Part shown: one piece after another, positions 10,985 through 21,989 of the stretch
Numbering within the stretch: the stretch's first letter is position 1
Layout of the letters: each line of letters starts with the position of its first letter
NCBI GenBank assembly: GCA_033557465.1
Contig: CM066031.1
Location: 1,067,310,444-1,067,374,443, forward strand
DNA length: 64,000 bases
Source of the DNA: Ichthyophis bannanicus
Lineage: Eukaryota > Chordata > Amphibia > Gymnophiona > Ichthyophiidae
Reading direction: 5' to 3'
The notes under the pieces: model-generated
The model's database searches: none
Seen by the model: only the letters and a program-made list of their open reading frames with translations
Told to the model about the DNA's origin: nothing
Translations under genes and position numbers: made by a program

Positions 10985-12080
10985 AGCAGTCAAGACACAG
11001 GGTGGGAAGAAGACAAACGCTCTGGCCAGAACACCCTTCCGAAAGGCACCATCAGCATTTACTCCCACATGCAATCTTTAGTGATTCACAAAAAATGTAG
11101 TCAAAGAGGACCAGGTAGCCACCCCCTATAATTTTCTTCGGCAGACACCAGGGCTGTTTCAGCCCTGGAGGAGGCCCAAGACCTAGGGAACGAGCTTCGA
11201 TTCCCCTCCAGTACCTGCTTCCTGGCCAAAAATGTATGCCAAACCAATGGCCTCTTTGATCCAGCAGGAAAATCGAGGACTTCACTGCCTGTCCTATCCT
11301 TGGACCACTTAATAAAAAAAAAAAAAAAAAAAAAGGATGATGGTTTGACCACTGAAAAGTGTGGGCCTCTTCAAAGATATCTGAGCAATACCCTCCTTAC
11401 ATCAAGGAGACACAGAAAGACTTGACTGAAGTCCTCTTCCGAAAAGGGGAAAAGATCATCTTTGGAAGAAAGGATAGTACTAGTTGGAGTGCAACAGCAG
11501 CCGCCAAAATCATAAAGAGTTCACAGCAAGACGAGACTTGCCGCTCTGAGATCAGTCTGGCTGAAGAAATAGCCACCAGAAACACTGCCTTAAGACTCAC
11601 ATCCCTGAGGGAGGCCTTTTTATATGGACTCAAAAGGGGACCTTACAGCACTTTTAAAAATCAATGAAAGGCTCCAAGGAGAACTACTGGACACATGGGA
11701 GGATGAATATGCTTATCCCCCCCACTTAGGGTTCAAGAAACATCAAGACGGACTGTCAAGGACAAGCCCTGAATACAGCATCAGCAGCATTCCAAGGCCA
11801 CTACCTGAACCTTAAGGGAATTTGGGGCCAACCCCTGTTCAAACCCACCTGGCAAGAAGGATAACATGACACCTATAATCCACTTTTCCAGCAGTCAGGG
11901 CCTGAGGGGAAACACAAACTCCTTACAACTCCTGCAAACCTCCACAGAGGCTATGGAGGTCAAGGCTATATGGACCCCACCCCACCCCCCCAGTATGGTA
12001 TCCACTACCACTCCAGGATAGCCTCTTGGACAACTTACAACTCTTGAGGGCCAGGCCATAAGTGAGAAGGAAGCAGGGTT
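10985..12080 (-). pseudogene. DIRS-F tyrosine recombinase relic
   Basis: The frame 11633-11397 (minus) contains KKASLRDVSLKAVFLVAISS then a damaged RISE-like segment, aligning with the DIRS-C catalytic start (SVKDLTLKTVFLVAICSAKR...). Flanking DNA down to 10985 follows the recombinase order but has stops and a poly(A) of about 21 at 11311. The HxxR and Tyr motifs are not intact. Confidence 0.6.
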
Positions 12081-12082
12081 CT

Positions 12083-12640
12083 CTATAAGAACATAAGATA
12101 TGCCATACTGGGTCAGACCAAGGTCCATCAAGCCCAGTATTCTGTTTCCAACAGTGGCCAATCTAGGTCATACGTACCTAGCAGTTTCCCCAAGGGACAC
12201 AGGTTCCACAATGCTTGTATTGGTTCAAGCATTGATATCCTGGGTACCTTCTTAATAACGGGTTTATGGACCTTTCCTCCAGGAACTTGTCCAAACCTTT
12301 TTTAAACCCAGCTACACTAACAGCCTTTACTACATCCTCCGGTAACAAATTCCAGAGTTTGATTACACGTTGAGTGAAAAAATATTTTCTTTTATTAGTC
12401 TTAAATAGTTTACCCTGTAGCTTCATTGCATGTCCCCTAGTCTTTCTATATTCTGATAAGGTAAACAATCGATCTACGTTTACCCGTTCCACTCCGTTCA
12501 TTAATTTATAGACTTCTATCATATCTCCCCTCAGCAGTCTCTTTTCCAGGTTAAAGAGCCCCAACCTTTTTAGCCTTTCTTCATAGGAGTATCCTTCCAT
12601 CCCCTTTACCATTTTGGTGGCTCTTCTCTGAACCTCTATC
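12083..12640 (-). mobile_element. CR1-5, CR1 3' end, 5' truncated
   Basis: Minus strand encodes the C-terminal CR1 RT tail ([20 protein letters not shown], then [40 protein letters not shown]) and the 3' UTR ending GGGCTTGATGGACCTTGG, TCTGACCCAGTATGGCATAT, CTTATGTTCTTAT. Nearly the same sequence ends the chimera at 53242-53944 and CR1-1. It splits the DIRS-F YR and RNase H. CR1 copies normally start at a variable 5' point, as here. Confidence 0.9.
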
Positions 12641-12659
12641 ATTAGGGGCCCTTGACAAA

Positions 12660-14009
12660 GAAGACCCTTCTCCTGCGGGAGTGGAAATGGAGACCCCATT
12701 ATCATCCCCATTAGAGCTGTGTACCACTGTCTACATGGCCAGTCTGGGACTAATAGAATCACCAAGCCTGGCTGTCCAAATCCTGTGTAGGTGGTGGCTC
12801 ATCAAGGGCCAGAGAGGTAAGACAGAGGCCCTTTTGGGGGCCAAACTTAGAGCAGGACATCCAAGTCCACCACTCGCAGATCCCTCTGGCAACTGAAGAA
12901 GTTGCTCACCTTGGCACTGTCCCACAGATTGAAAATTAGGTGGTCCCACCTTTACACCATGAGACTAAATGCATGGGGCTCAATTCCCATTCCCCATATC
13001 TATATCATGCTACAATTCAGGAACATTTTCAACACCTATGTGGGCTGCTGACAAGAGCTACTAGGTGCTCCTTCGATCAACTGTAAAGGGTGGTCACCTT
13101 AAATGCCACCCTAATGCTTCGAGTTCCTCCTTGATTCTTATATACCAGCACTGTGGCATTGTCCTAGGAATACATGGACTGCTTTGCCCATTAGTAAAGC
13201 TTGAAACTTCTCCAGCACCAACTGGATTGCTCTGGGCTCCAGCAGAACAAATACCTTGAGCCATATGACCTTGACTGTGAGCCCCCCAGCCGTAAAGGGT
13301 GTCATCAGTAGTGAGAACCACCCATACCGGGGTTTCCAGTGACATGCCAATAATCATCTGGTGGGTTTGAAGCCACCATGCTAACTGTTCCCTGAGCTCT
13401 TGAGGGAATAGAAGGGTCTGGTCCAAGAGTTCAGAGCACTGAGACCAGAAGGACAATAGGTGTCTTTGTAGTGGGCACATAGGTGCTTTGGCCCATGGGA
13501 CTGATTCCAGTGTAGACATTATAGATCGTATGAGCTGGAGGACAGGCTGCACACACAATTCTCAAGTTGTTTCTGCAGCTTGAGCACCCTCTCCATCATG
13601 AGGAAAGCTTGACCCTGAAGAGTGCTGAAACCCCCTCCCCAAATATTCCAACTCCCGAGAGAGGTTTAAGCTGTTCTTGGGGTAATTGATCACCAAACTA
13701 GCCATTCCAGCTACTGTATCATGAGAGCTCTCTCTTCTCTGGATTTCCACAGAAAGTCTGACTGGATCAGCCAGACATTCAAGAGTGAACTTGGATACCC
13801 TACATCAGCAGGAATGCCACCACTACCACCTTCACTTTCAAGAATGTGTGAGGGGCTATGATTAAGCCAAAGCAGCAGAACCCAGAATGGAAAATGATGG
13901 CCCAGGAACCTCTGATGCTGCTGCCTGATGGGAATATCAAAGTAAGCCTTGGCTAGATCTAAATAATTAAGGAATTTCCCTGACCAAACAGACTGACCAG
14001 ATTGCTCCA
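12660..14009 (-). pseudogene. DIRS-F RT-RNase H relic
   Basis: 13558-13094 (minus) gives TLESVPWAKAPMCPLQRHLL and TTDDTLYGWGAHSQGHMAQG, the RT/RNase H joint with the first RNase H Asp region. 14010-13711 gives FLNYLDLAKAYFDIPIRQQH, the RT palm block; the catalytic box is degraded (LLNVWL where DIRS-A has YLDDWL). The remainder of RT continues beyond SINE-1 at 14222-14326 (LDLKAVHFKFRVPHY) and beyond CR1-1 at 16946-17040. Confidence 0.75.
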
Positions 14010-14221
14010 TTTATTTACTTTATTTATTTATAGACATTTATATACCTACCTGGTGCAAGTGAAATCTATATTTTGTACCTGAGGCAACAGAGGGTTAAGT
14101 AGCTTGCCCAAGGCCACAAGGAGTGAGGCCCAAGGTTGCTGTCCTCCAGTGGAATTTGAATCACCAGCCTTCTGACCCAAGGCAAAATTGCCCCAACCAC
14201 TGGGCCACTCCTCCCTCCCTT
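14010..14221 (-). mobile_element. SINE-1, tRNA-derived SINE with L2-like tail
   Basis: In minus orientation it begins GGGAGGAGTGGCCCAGTGG (A-box-like TGGCCCAGTGG), has a weak B box, a body containing CTTGGGCAAGCTACTTAACC, and ends in a GGTATATAAATG segment plus a (TAAA)n tail. Body and tail match SINE-2 and SINE-3. The head resembles tRNA pol III promoters, the tail L2. It interrupts the DIRS-F RT. Confidence 0.75.
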
Positions 14222-14326
14222 ATTTATGTAATAATGAGGGACCCTGAACTTGAAATGGACCGCTTTCAGGTCCAGACTAGGTCAAAAAGAAGCCAATATT
14301 TACTGGACACCCCAAAGTCTTGAAGG
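14222..14326 (-). pseudogene. DIRS-F RT fragment between SINE-1 and CR1-1
   Basis: Minus strand reads LDLKAVHFKFRVPHY, matching the LDLKGVNRCLRVPHF block of DIRS-A RT. It links the two halves of the RT and fixes the CR1-1 insertion point. Confidence 0.65.
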
Positions 14327-16945
14327 ACTACAAAAGGGGACTGCTACTTCTGGAGAAAGATCTGCAATTGTAAGTATTACTTCTGGGAATTTTTCTAAAT
14401 CTTGGGGAAAAGGAATTCTTTAGATTAAAGCTGATTAATCTGTGAATCAAGTGTATTTGTTAAAGTGGTCAGGGCCTAGTAGCAGGAAAGAGTTTTCAGT
14501 TTAAATTTAACACACAGAGGAGAGTTTTCTGGTTAGATTTAGAACCCAAGACTCCCTCTATCCAAGCAAGGGCTGTGGAACTCCCCTGGAGATTGGTCAC
14601 AGATTACCTAAGAAGCAAAGGACAGGGTACTGTGTAGCAGCCAGCTTTTAATAAGTCCACATTACTACCTTTTAACTTTCAGAAGGGAGATAAAATGAGG
14701 AAAATAGTTAAGAAAAAGCTAAAAGGAGCAGTTGCAAAGGTTAAAAGACTTACATCAAGCTTGGGTGTAATTTAAAAATACTATCTTGGAAGCCCAGACC
14801 AGCTGTATTCCATTCTTTAAAAAAAAAGTGTTGGGAAGTTCAAAAAACTGGCAGCATGGTTTAAAGGTGAGGTCAGAGAGGCTGTGGTTGCCAAAAAAGC
14901 ATCTTTCAGGAAATGGAAAAAAAAAGCCAAATGACGAAAACTGGAAACACCACAAGCACTGACAAGTTAAATGCAAGGCACTGATAAGGCAGGCAAAGAG
15001 AGAATTTGAGAAGAAACTTGCTGTGGAAGAAAAACGCATAATAAAGACTTTTTCAAGAACATTCGTAAAATAAAACCTGTGAGAGAGTCTGCTGGACCAT
15101 TAGATGATAGAGGGGTAAAAAGGGGCAGTAAGAGAGGACAAGGCTATAGCGGAGAGATTGAATGAATTCTTTGCTTCCGTCTTTACTGAGGAAGATGTAG
15201 GGATGTTACCCATGACTTAAGTGGTATTTAAAGGAGATGCTGCAAAAGAATTGAAAGAAATATCACTACACTGGGAAGATGTATTACAACTATTTGATAA
15301 ACTGAAGAGTAGCAAATCACCTGGACCGGATGGTATACATCCAAGGGTGTTGAAAGAACTGAAATATGAGATAGCAGGTCTGCTATTAATAATCTGTGAA
15401 CTAATCATTAAAATCATCTGTAGTACCTGAAGATTGGAGGATCGCCAGTGTAACGCCAATTTTTAAAAAGGGTTCCAGGGGGTGATCCAGGAAACTACGG
15501 ACTGGTGAGCCTGACATCAGTACCAGGAAAAATGGTAGAAACGACCATAAAGAACAGAACTGCTGAACATGTAGATAGTCATGGCTTAATGGGAGACAGC
15601 CAACATGGCTTTAGACAAGGAAGATCTTGTCTTACTAATCTGTTAGGCTTTTTTGAAGGTGTGAATAAACAGGTAGACAAAAGGTGAGTCGGTTGATATA
15701 GTGTATCTGGACTTTCAGAAAGCCTTTGACAAGGTCCCTCATCAGAGACGTTTCGCAAAACTAAAAAGTCATGGGATAGGAGGCAGTGTACTATTGTGGA
15801 TCAGGAACTGGTTAAAAGATAGAAAGCAGAGGGTAGGGCTAAATGGCCAATTTTCCCAATGGAAAAAAGGTGAAAAGTGGAGTACCCCAGGGATCTGTGC
15901 TGGGTCTGCTGCTTTTTAACATTCATAAATGACCTGGAAAAGGGAATAACGAGTGAGGTTATCAAATTTGCAGAGGACACAAAACTACTTACAGTTGTTA
16001 AAACCAAAGAGGATTGTGGAAAATTGCAAAAGGATCTTGATAAATTGGAAGACTGGGCATCCAAATAGTAGATGAAATTTAATGTGGACAAGTGCAAAGT
16101 TATGCACCTAGGAAAGAACCCAAACTATGGTTACACAATGCAAGGTTCCACAATGGGAACCACCACCCAGGAAAAAGATTTAGGCGTCAAGGTGGATAAC
16201 ATGTTAAAACCCTCCGCCCAGTGTGCAGCGGTGGCAAAGAGAGAAAATAGAATGCTAGTTATCATAAGGAAAGGAATGGAAAATAAAACAAAGGATATTA
16301 TAATGCCTCTGTATAGTTCCATGGTGCGACTGCACCTTGAATATTGTGTGCAATTCTGGTCGCCGTATCTTAAAAAAGATATAGCGTTATTAGAAAAGGT
16401 ACAGAGAAGAGCCACCAAAATGGTAAAAGGGATGGAAGGATACTCCTATGAAGAGAGGCTAAAAAGGTTAGGGTTCTTCAACCTGGAAAAGAGACGGCTG
16501 AGGGGAGATATGATAGAGGTCTATAAATTAATGAATGGAGTGGAACGGGTAAACGTAGATCGATTGTTTACATCAGAATATAAAAAGACTAGGGGACATG
16601 CAATGAAGCTACAGGGTAAACTATTTAAGACTAATAAGAGAAAATATTTTTTCACTCAACGTGTAATCAAACTCTGGAATTTGTTACCAGAGGATGTAGT
16701 AAAAGCTGGTAGTGTAGCTGGGTTTTAAAAAGGTTTGGACAAGTTCCTGGAGGAAAGGTCCATAAACCATTACTAAAAGGGACACCGGATATCACTGCTT
16801 GACCCAATACAAGCATTGAGGAACCTGGGTCTTTTGGGGAAACTGCTAGGTACTTATGACCTAGTTTAGCCACTGTTGGAAACAGTGTACTGGGCTTGAT
16901 GGACCTTGGTCTGACCCAGTATGGCATATCTTATTTTCTTATAAG
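14327..16945 (+). mobile_element. CR1-1, CR1 LINE with complete ends and a large internal deletion
   Basis: Starts ACTACAAAAGGGGACTGC, the same 5' end as CR1-4 (minus, 49816), and ends with the standard CR1 3' UTR and a TTATTTTCTTAT tail at 16945. The 5' UTR (14327-14652) passes directly into DNA that in CR1-4 lies just before the RT (about 47108), so ORF1 and the endonuclease are missing. RT coding follows at 15200-16730. Inserted in the DIRS-F RT: the DIRS resumes at 16946. Confidence 0.85.
15200..16735 (+). pseudogene. CR1-1 reverse transcriptase
   Basis: Fragments in order: SPGPDGIHPRVLKEL (15320-15360), VSLTSVPGKMVETTI (15505), QHGFRQGRSCLTNLL (15600), YLDFQKAFDKVPHQR (15701), VIKFAEDTKLL (15960) and the long C-terminal tail with [12 protein letters not shown] (16072-16728). 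The catalytic FADD box reads FAED, so the first catalytic Asp is Glu. At least four frameshifts or stops separate the fragments. RT type is CR1 clade. Confidence 0.9.
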
Positions 16946-17060
16946 TAGATGGAATATCGGCCCTGACCTTGCTCTCCAGAATGCATTGGTAAAATTTACC
17001 TACAACTGCAGATGGAGTTTTTGAGACAACCCCCCAATTGAGCAGACAGTCGCAGGGAGA
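16946..17060 (-). pseudogene. DIRS-F RT N-terminal fragment
   Basis: Minus strand shows a VRADIPST-like segment matching GAGRYSFYF of DIRS-A RT, directly after the CR1-1 tail. It shows that CR1-1 split the RT between the GRYS block and the RPILDLK block. Confidence 0.5.
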
Positions 17061-18486
17061 CTACATTGCGTTTAAATTTACAAAACTAAACAGTAAATTA
17101 AAAAAAAATGTCTGGTGGGTATAATCTAAAAATCTTCATGCCCATACCTCGAACAATACATACGAACTGGCTGGAAGCGCAAATGTGTTAGGGAAAAACT
17201 TCTCAAAAACATTTGGAAGGTTGGGTTTTTTGTTTTGTTTTTTTAAAAACGTACTTAAAGAAGAACATCAATTTAGTGAGATTATCACATGACATTAGCT
17301 TCTCATTTGACAGTTTTCACACAATTCTAAATATTTCCATTATAAATGGTATTCATTAAGTCCATGTTAAAAGCACCAAAAGACTTATTCAGCACCTACA
17401 ATAGCTTTCTGCCTTTACGGCCACACTGAGCCAACAGCTTTTCTGAAATACTCCTGAAGGGCGTAAAATGCTAAAATTCAGAGCTACACACTTAAGAGAA
17501 CATCTCTTTTCAATTAAAAGGCTACTTATGCAAGGTGTCCTTGCAGCGACTAATAGCAAATCTTTCTCCTTTCATTTACTAGGAAGTTTTTGTTCTTTAG
17601 AGAGTGTTCACTTTCTTCTGACGTAAACACTCATTACTTATTACATCACAATTGGCTTCACAAAAAGAAAATTACTACAAATTAAAAGATTGCCAAAGAC
17701 AAAGTGTAAAAAATAATTTTTAGAGGAAAATAACCTTACATGCAAACATTTTTGACAGTGTCCACTTTTAAAAAAAAACCACCTAATAAATTCAGCACTT
17801 TCTCTGGAACAGTAGTTTTTAGCTATCCACAAATCCTGTTTTCAAAACTACTCTTGATCTCCTTCACTGAATCATGTGACTTGCAGCTGTGAGAATCGAT
17901 CTTATCAGCAAAGTTCAGACTGAAGTGCAATCAGAAGAGTCTTGCTTTGGTCAGCCATTTTGATACTGTGCACTCAGTTTCTCTGAAGCTTATGTAAAAT
18001 GGATGCTCTATATGGTGCTCTTTGTGCAGATTACTCCCAATAATAAACACCACACATCAATATAGAAATACCACATTTCCACCCGCATTCAGCAGGAAAC
18101 AGAATAGAATGTAGCAAAACACTTAAATTTAGTACACATTTTAATCAAAGAAATGTGTTTGGTTTCAAAAAGTACACAAAAAATAGGAAACTATGTTTCA
18201 AACCCATGTCACATATTAATTGCCAAGTCATGTAGAGAATTAGAAAACAGATTTCAAAAAGGGGTCTCTTGTAGTGCTACAAAACCTTGCTACACAGAGC
18301 CATTATATTTCTACATCCATTTGTCAACATGCAAAACCCCAATTTTGTTCAATAAGAGACATAGCAACAGTGATTTCAAGCAAATGTCTACTTACCAGAA
18401 AATATTAGCAAATACAGAGGCACCAATTAAAAAGTCGTCTTTTCTGTGAAAATCAAAATTTTTTCCAGATAATAAATGAACAGAAA
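17061..18486. other. AT-rich DNA, nothing recognised
   Basis: About 1.4 kb without a long open frame, terminal repeats or known element motif. It contains several AATAAA-like and T-rich runs and has the look of intron or 3' UTR DNA, but nothing supports an exon. DIRS-D begins at its right end. Confidence 0.4.
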
Positions 18487-18568
18487 GCGTAGTTACTCAC
18501 CTGTAACAGGTGATCTCCGGGAACAGCAGGAATTTAGTCTTCACATATGGGTATCGTCGGTACCGACG
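18487..18568 (-). repeat. DIRS-D 3' terminal repeat
   Basis: 18487-18545 is a perfect 59-nt inverted repeat with 18758-18816. The sense 3' end is TTACAGGTGAGTAACTACGC, within a TCACCTGTAACAGGTGA near-palindrome. A 14-bp palindrome CGTCGGTACCGACG lies at 18555-18568. Confidence 0.8.
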
Positions 18569-18756
18569 GAGCCTGTGCAGGAATGCTCCCCAGCGTCCAA
18601 TAGGAACGCTTTTGGGAGCATCCCTCAGCACATACAAGCTGCCTTCCCGCCTTTCCAACTGTCCCTCTTCAGTTAAGTTTGTAGCTGAGTGAAAGGATAG
18701 AGGGAGAGAGGAAAGACACAGAGATAGAGAAACTCCTCCTAGGGGAGGTGGGTGGG

Positions 18757-18857
18757 TTGTGAAGACTAAATTCCTGCTGTTCCCGGAGATCACCTGTTAC
18801 AGGTGAGTAACTACGCTATCTCCAGGAACAAGCAGGAATGCAGTCTTCACATATGGG
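18757..18857 (-). repeat. DIRS-D internal complementary region
   Basis: The left half mirrors the 3' end (18487-18545). The right half (18817-18857, TATCTCCAGGAACAAGCAGG...) is a diverged second copy of the terminal motif and should match the 5' end, which is missing in this copy. Same two-part layout as in DIRS-B and DIRS-C. Confidence 0.75.
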
Positions 18858-20000
18858 GACTCCCTAGCTGAAGATGCCAGGGAGATAGCCCCAGGAAGGT
18901 GCCAACCCAGAAAGATAGGCATCCTTCCTCCCATGGATCTCTGGCATCCCACCAGGTTTGGTGGGTAGGAGGTGATTTAGGTGTGAAAGATTTTGAAGAA
19001 CAGCTTGGCCAAAGAAGGCATCCCAACAGGAGGCTTTATCCAGGCAGTAGTGGGCTGTGAAGGTGTCTACCGAAGCCCAGGTGGCTGCTCGACAAATATC
19101 ATTGATAGACACCGAGTGGAGATTAGGCATAGAAGCTGCCATGGCTCTCATTATGAGCTGTGACATGGTCCTGAAGAGGAAGACCCTTACTCTCATAAGC
19201 AAAGGATATGCATTGGGCAATCCATTTAGATAAAATTCTTTTGGAGACTGGAAGTCCCAAATAACTAGGGTCAAAAGCTATAAAAGGTTGTGAGGACTTT
19301 CTATGTTGCTGTGTTCTTTGTATGTAAAAGGCTAAGGCCCTTTTACAATCCAAAGCATGAAGGTTTCTTTCTGCATTAGAGGCGTGAGGCCTCAGAAAAA
19401 ATACAGAAAGATAAATTGATTGATTTAAATGAAAAGGCGAAGCCACCTTTGGCATAAAGTGTGGGTGAGCTCGAAGAACAACCTTATCATGATGACACCT
19501 AGTATAAGGAGGATCAGCCACTAAAGCTTACAATTCACTAATGCGACAGGCAGAGGTGATTGCAATTAGGAAGATGACCTTCCAGGTCAAAAACTTAAGG
19601 GCTGTAGTGGCCAAAGGTTCAAAAGGCGGCTTCATGAGCTGCCCAAGAACTAGATTTAGATCCCATGCCACCAGTGGTGGCTTGATGGGGGGTTTAGTTA
19701 ATAAAAGGCCTCTCATAAATCTTGATATGAGTGGATGAGAGGAAATTGGTTGTCCATTCAGAGGCTTATAAGAAGCTGCAATTGCACTAAGATGGACTCT
19801 TACCAAATTGGTCTTTAGACCAGAATTCGATAAGTGAAGGAGATACTCTAGTATCAATTCTAAGGGTATGACAAGGGGGTTTAATCCCTTCTTGGAGCAC
19901 CATATAGTAAAACGTTTCCACTTGAAGGCATAAGATCTTCTTGTGGAAAGTTTCCTAGAAGCCTGAAGGATATCTTTTACCTGTTGGGACAGGTTAAAAT
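18858..20000 (-). pseudogene. DIRS-D tyrosine recombinase
   Basis: The frame 20556-19528 includes the DNA-binding segment STRRSYAFKWKRFTIWC and ends in TSACRISEL with the first catalytic Arg. A stop/frameshift follows; 19521-19123 continues with LDCKRALAFYIQRTQ and SKRILSKWIAQCISFAYE. The HxxR motif is broken by another frameshift (VTAH in one frame, MRAMAAS in the next). 19200-18864 gives ICRAATWASVDTFTAHYCLD with the catalytic Tyr. All four catalytic elements are thus still recognisable. The upstream half of the 20556-19528 frame overlaps RNase H in another frame. Confidence 0.85.
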
Positions 20001-20009
20001 CTTGGAGGT

Positions 20010-20642
20010 CTAAGCCTTCAGCAACCAGGCCGTGAAGTGCAGGGACTGGGGATTCAGGTGCCATAGCTTCCCGTTCTCCTGGGAAAGGAGATCTGGAGCA
20101 TGCCCTAACTCCAGAGGTGCCACTTGAGAGAGATGTAGAAGCAGGGAATACCACGTTTGGCGTGGCCATCGTGGTGCTATGAGAATCATGCGACCCCTGT
20201 CTCTCTGAAGCTTGAAGAGTGTTTTGAGGATGAGGGGAATGGGTGGGAAGGCATAAAGGAAGTCCTGACCCCAGTGAAGGAGGAAGACATCCCTTGCCTG
20301 ACAGTTGTGAGCCGGAATCCTGGAACAGAACTGGGGAAGTTTGGCATTCAGTGGACTTGCAAAGAGGTCTATGTCTGGAGTGCCCCAGAGATGAAATCTC
20401 TTTGCCACCTGGTCTAGGTGGAGGGACCAATTGTGAGGCAGCAGTACTCGACTGAGTTTGTCTGCCCAAAGGTTTTGAATGCCTGGAAGATATACCACTA
20501 GAAGGTGAATTTGATGCTCTCTGGCAAGGGTCCACAGTCGTAAAGCTTCGTTGCATAACGACAGAGAGCCTGTTCCGCCCTGCTTGTTCACACAGAACAT
20601 GGCTACTTGATTGTCCGTCTGGACTAGGACTGTCTTGTCCAA
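20010..20642 (-). pseudogene. DIRS-D RNase H, 5' truncated
   Basis: An open frame of 210 codons: VQTDNQVAMFCVNKQGGTGS (third RNase H Asp), LPGIQNLWADKLSR (fourth Asp) and the C-terminal extension RMILIAPRWPRQTWYSLL seen in other DIRS. The N-terminal RNase H and all RT are missing because the element ends at 20642. It overlaps the start of the YR frame, a normal DIRS arrangement. Confidence 0.85.
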
Positions 20643-20775
20643 AAGTGGAAAGTGATGCCCAACAAATATCTGAGGGGGCTACTGAGCTACACTACACCCA
20701 CAAGGACGCTTGTGCTCGAGTAGAATGTGCGCGCAAACCCTCCGGAACCGGCTGGTTGTGTAACAGATACACCAA
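20643..20775 (-). pseudogene. DIRS-E tyrosine recombinase C-terminal piece
   Basis: Minus strand reads IALVYLLHNQPVPEGLRAHS then TRAQASLWV and ICWASLSTF. This matches DIRS-C GLRAHSTRAQSTSW...ICRAATWSS, including HxxR. It is the continuation of the piece at 21345-21640, separated by a LINE insertion. It ends abruptly at the DIRS-D border before the catalytic Tyr. Confidence 0.75.
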
Positions 20776-21344
20776 GGCAATGACTTATTTTCCGCCAGTC
20801 TCGCTTTTCCCACATCACTCCTCTCATCTCGCTTCATTGGCTTCCCATCTGTCTCCGTATCCAATTTAAACTTCTACTCCTAACCTATATGTATTCACTC
20901 TTCTGCCCCACAGTACCTTTCGTCTCTTCTCTCTCCTTACACCCCCTCTCGGTTACTTCGCTCTTCTAATAGTCTTCGTTTATTTGTGCCCTTTACTCGT
21001 ACTGCCAATTCCAGACTTCGCTCCTTCCAACTGGCAGCACCCTTTGCTTGGAATAGTCTTCCTATCTCTGTGAGCCAGGCGTCCTCCCTGCCCATTTTCA
21101 AGTCCAGACTCAAATCCCACCTCTTCACTACTGCTTTTCGTTCCTGTCTTGCCCTATCTTGATCCCTCCATCAACTTTTGTTTACTTTGTCCTGTAAATT
21201 TTATTTGTATTTTTTAGCCTATTTTGTATTCTGTCTTATTAGATTGTGAGCTCTGATGAGCAGGGACTGTCTTTCTTGTATGTTTGTACAGCGCTTCATA
21301 TGTTGCGGCGCTATACAAGTGTTTATTAATAATAACAATAATAA
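20776..21344 (+). mobile_element. L2-like LINE 3' fragment
   Basis: Plus strand encodes the C-terminal tail of an L2-type RT (HITPLISLHWLPICLRIQFK, then FAWNSLPISVSQASSLPIFK and SRLKSHLFTTAF) and a 3' UTR ending GCGGCGCTATACAAGTG and a TTATTAATAATAAC-type tail. The 3' end differs from the L2 copies at 36178 and 60686, so it is another L2-like family. 5' truncated; it splits the DIRS-E recombinase. Confidence 0.75.
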
Positions 21345-21640
21345 TGGCCTCCCTGATCCAGTGCCCCAATGTAGACTTGGCAGCCACATCACCCTTACAT
21401 GGTCCAGCAAAAAGCACAAAAAGATGATCTGGCTTATGAAAGGAATTTGTTACCTTTAAATACCAGAGAAGCACTTTCCGGACATCCACAAGGTGAAGCT
21501 CCTTATCTTTCCTTTGACACTGCTCCTTAAAGGAGGGGAAAAAAAGGAAGGCATAAGCCAAATGAAGATATCTTCTTCCGAGAAGGAAAGATATGGATCC
21601 TGACGAGACAGAGCCTAAAGTCAGAAAAACATCTTGCCAA
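21345..21640 (-). pseudogene. DIRS-E tyrosine recombinase middle piece
   Basis: Minus strand: ELHLVDVRKVLLWYLKVTNS, then FHKPDHLFVLFAGPCKGDVA and STLGHWIREAI. It aligns with DIRS-C (LDLKRVLKRYLKVSETFRRS ... ISQWLREAI). It continues into 20775 on one side and 24182 on the other. Confidence 0.75.
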
Positions 21641-21989
21641 ACAAATCACAACCAGGAAACATACAAATATAGAAACATGATGGCAGAAAAAGACCACATG
21701 GCCTATCTAGTCTGCCCTTCCATATCAACCACTACAACAGTCCCCTTTTTCCCTTAAGAGATCCTCTGTGTGTTTGTCCCATGCTTTTTTTTTTTTTTTT
21801 AAATTCAGATACTGTTCTCATCTCTACCAACTCCACTGGGAGACTGTTCCACGCATCTACCACTTTACATAAAGAAATATTTCTGCATGTTACTCCTGAA
21901 TCTGTCCCCTTTCACTCTCATCCTATGTCCCTTCGTAGCAGAGTTTGCTTTCAATCAAAAGAGGCTCTCCTCTTGTGCATTTATGCCAT

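Larger units (their letters stand above)
10880..17060 (-). mobile_element. DIRS-F, heavily eroded DIRS element
   Basis: On the minus strand: RT start (16946-17040), RT (14222-14326 and 13561-14009), RNase H (12660-13560), YR (10985-12080) and a terminal/ICR block (10885-10975). Three insertions divide it: CR1-1, SINE-1 and CR1-5. The terminal block shares CTAGACTAGTCCAG with DIRS-E (26250) and resembles DIRS-G, so F, E and G are one subgroup distinct from A/B/C. Confidence 0.7.
18487..20642 (-). mobile_element. DIRS-D, 5' truncated DIRS element
   Basis: Minus strand: part of RNase H (20642-20010), YR (20556-18864), ICR (18757-18857) and 3' terminal repeat (18487-18560). The 3' end is intact; the 5' side stops inside RNase H where it meets DIRS-E. 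The terminal sequences differ from the A/B/C and E/F/G groups, giving a third DIRS family. Confidence 0.85.
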
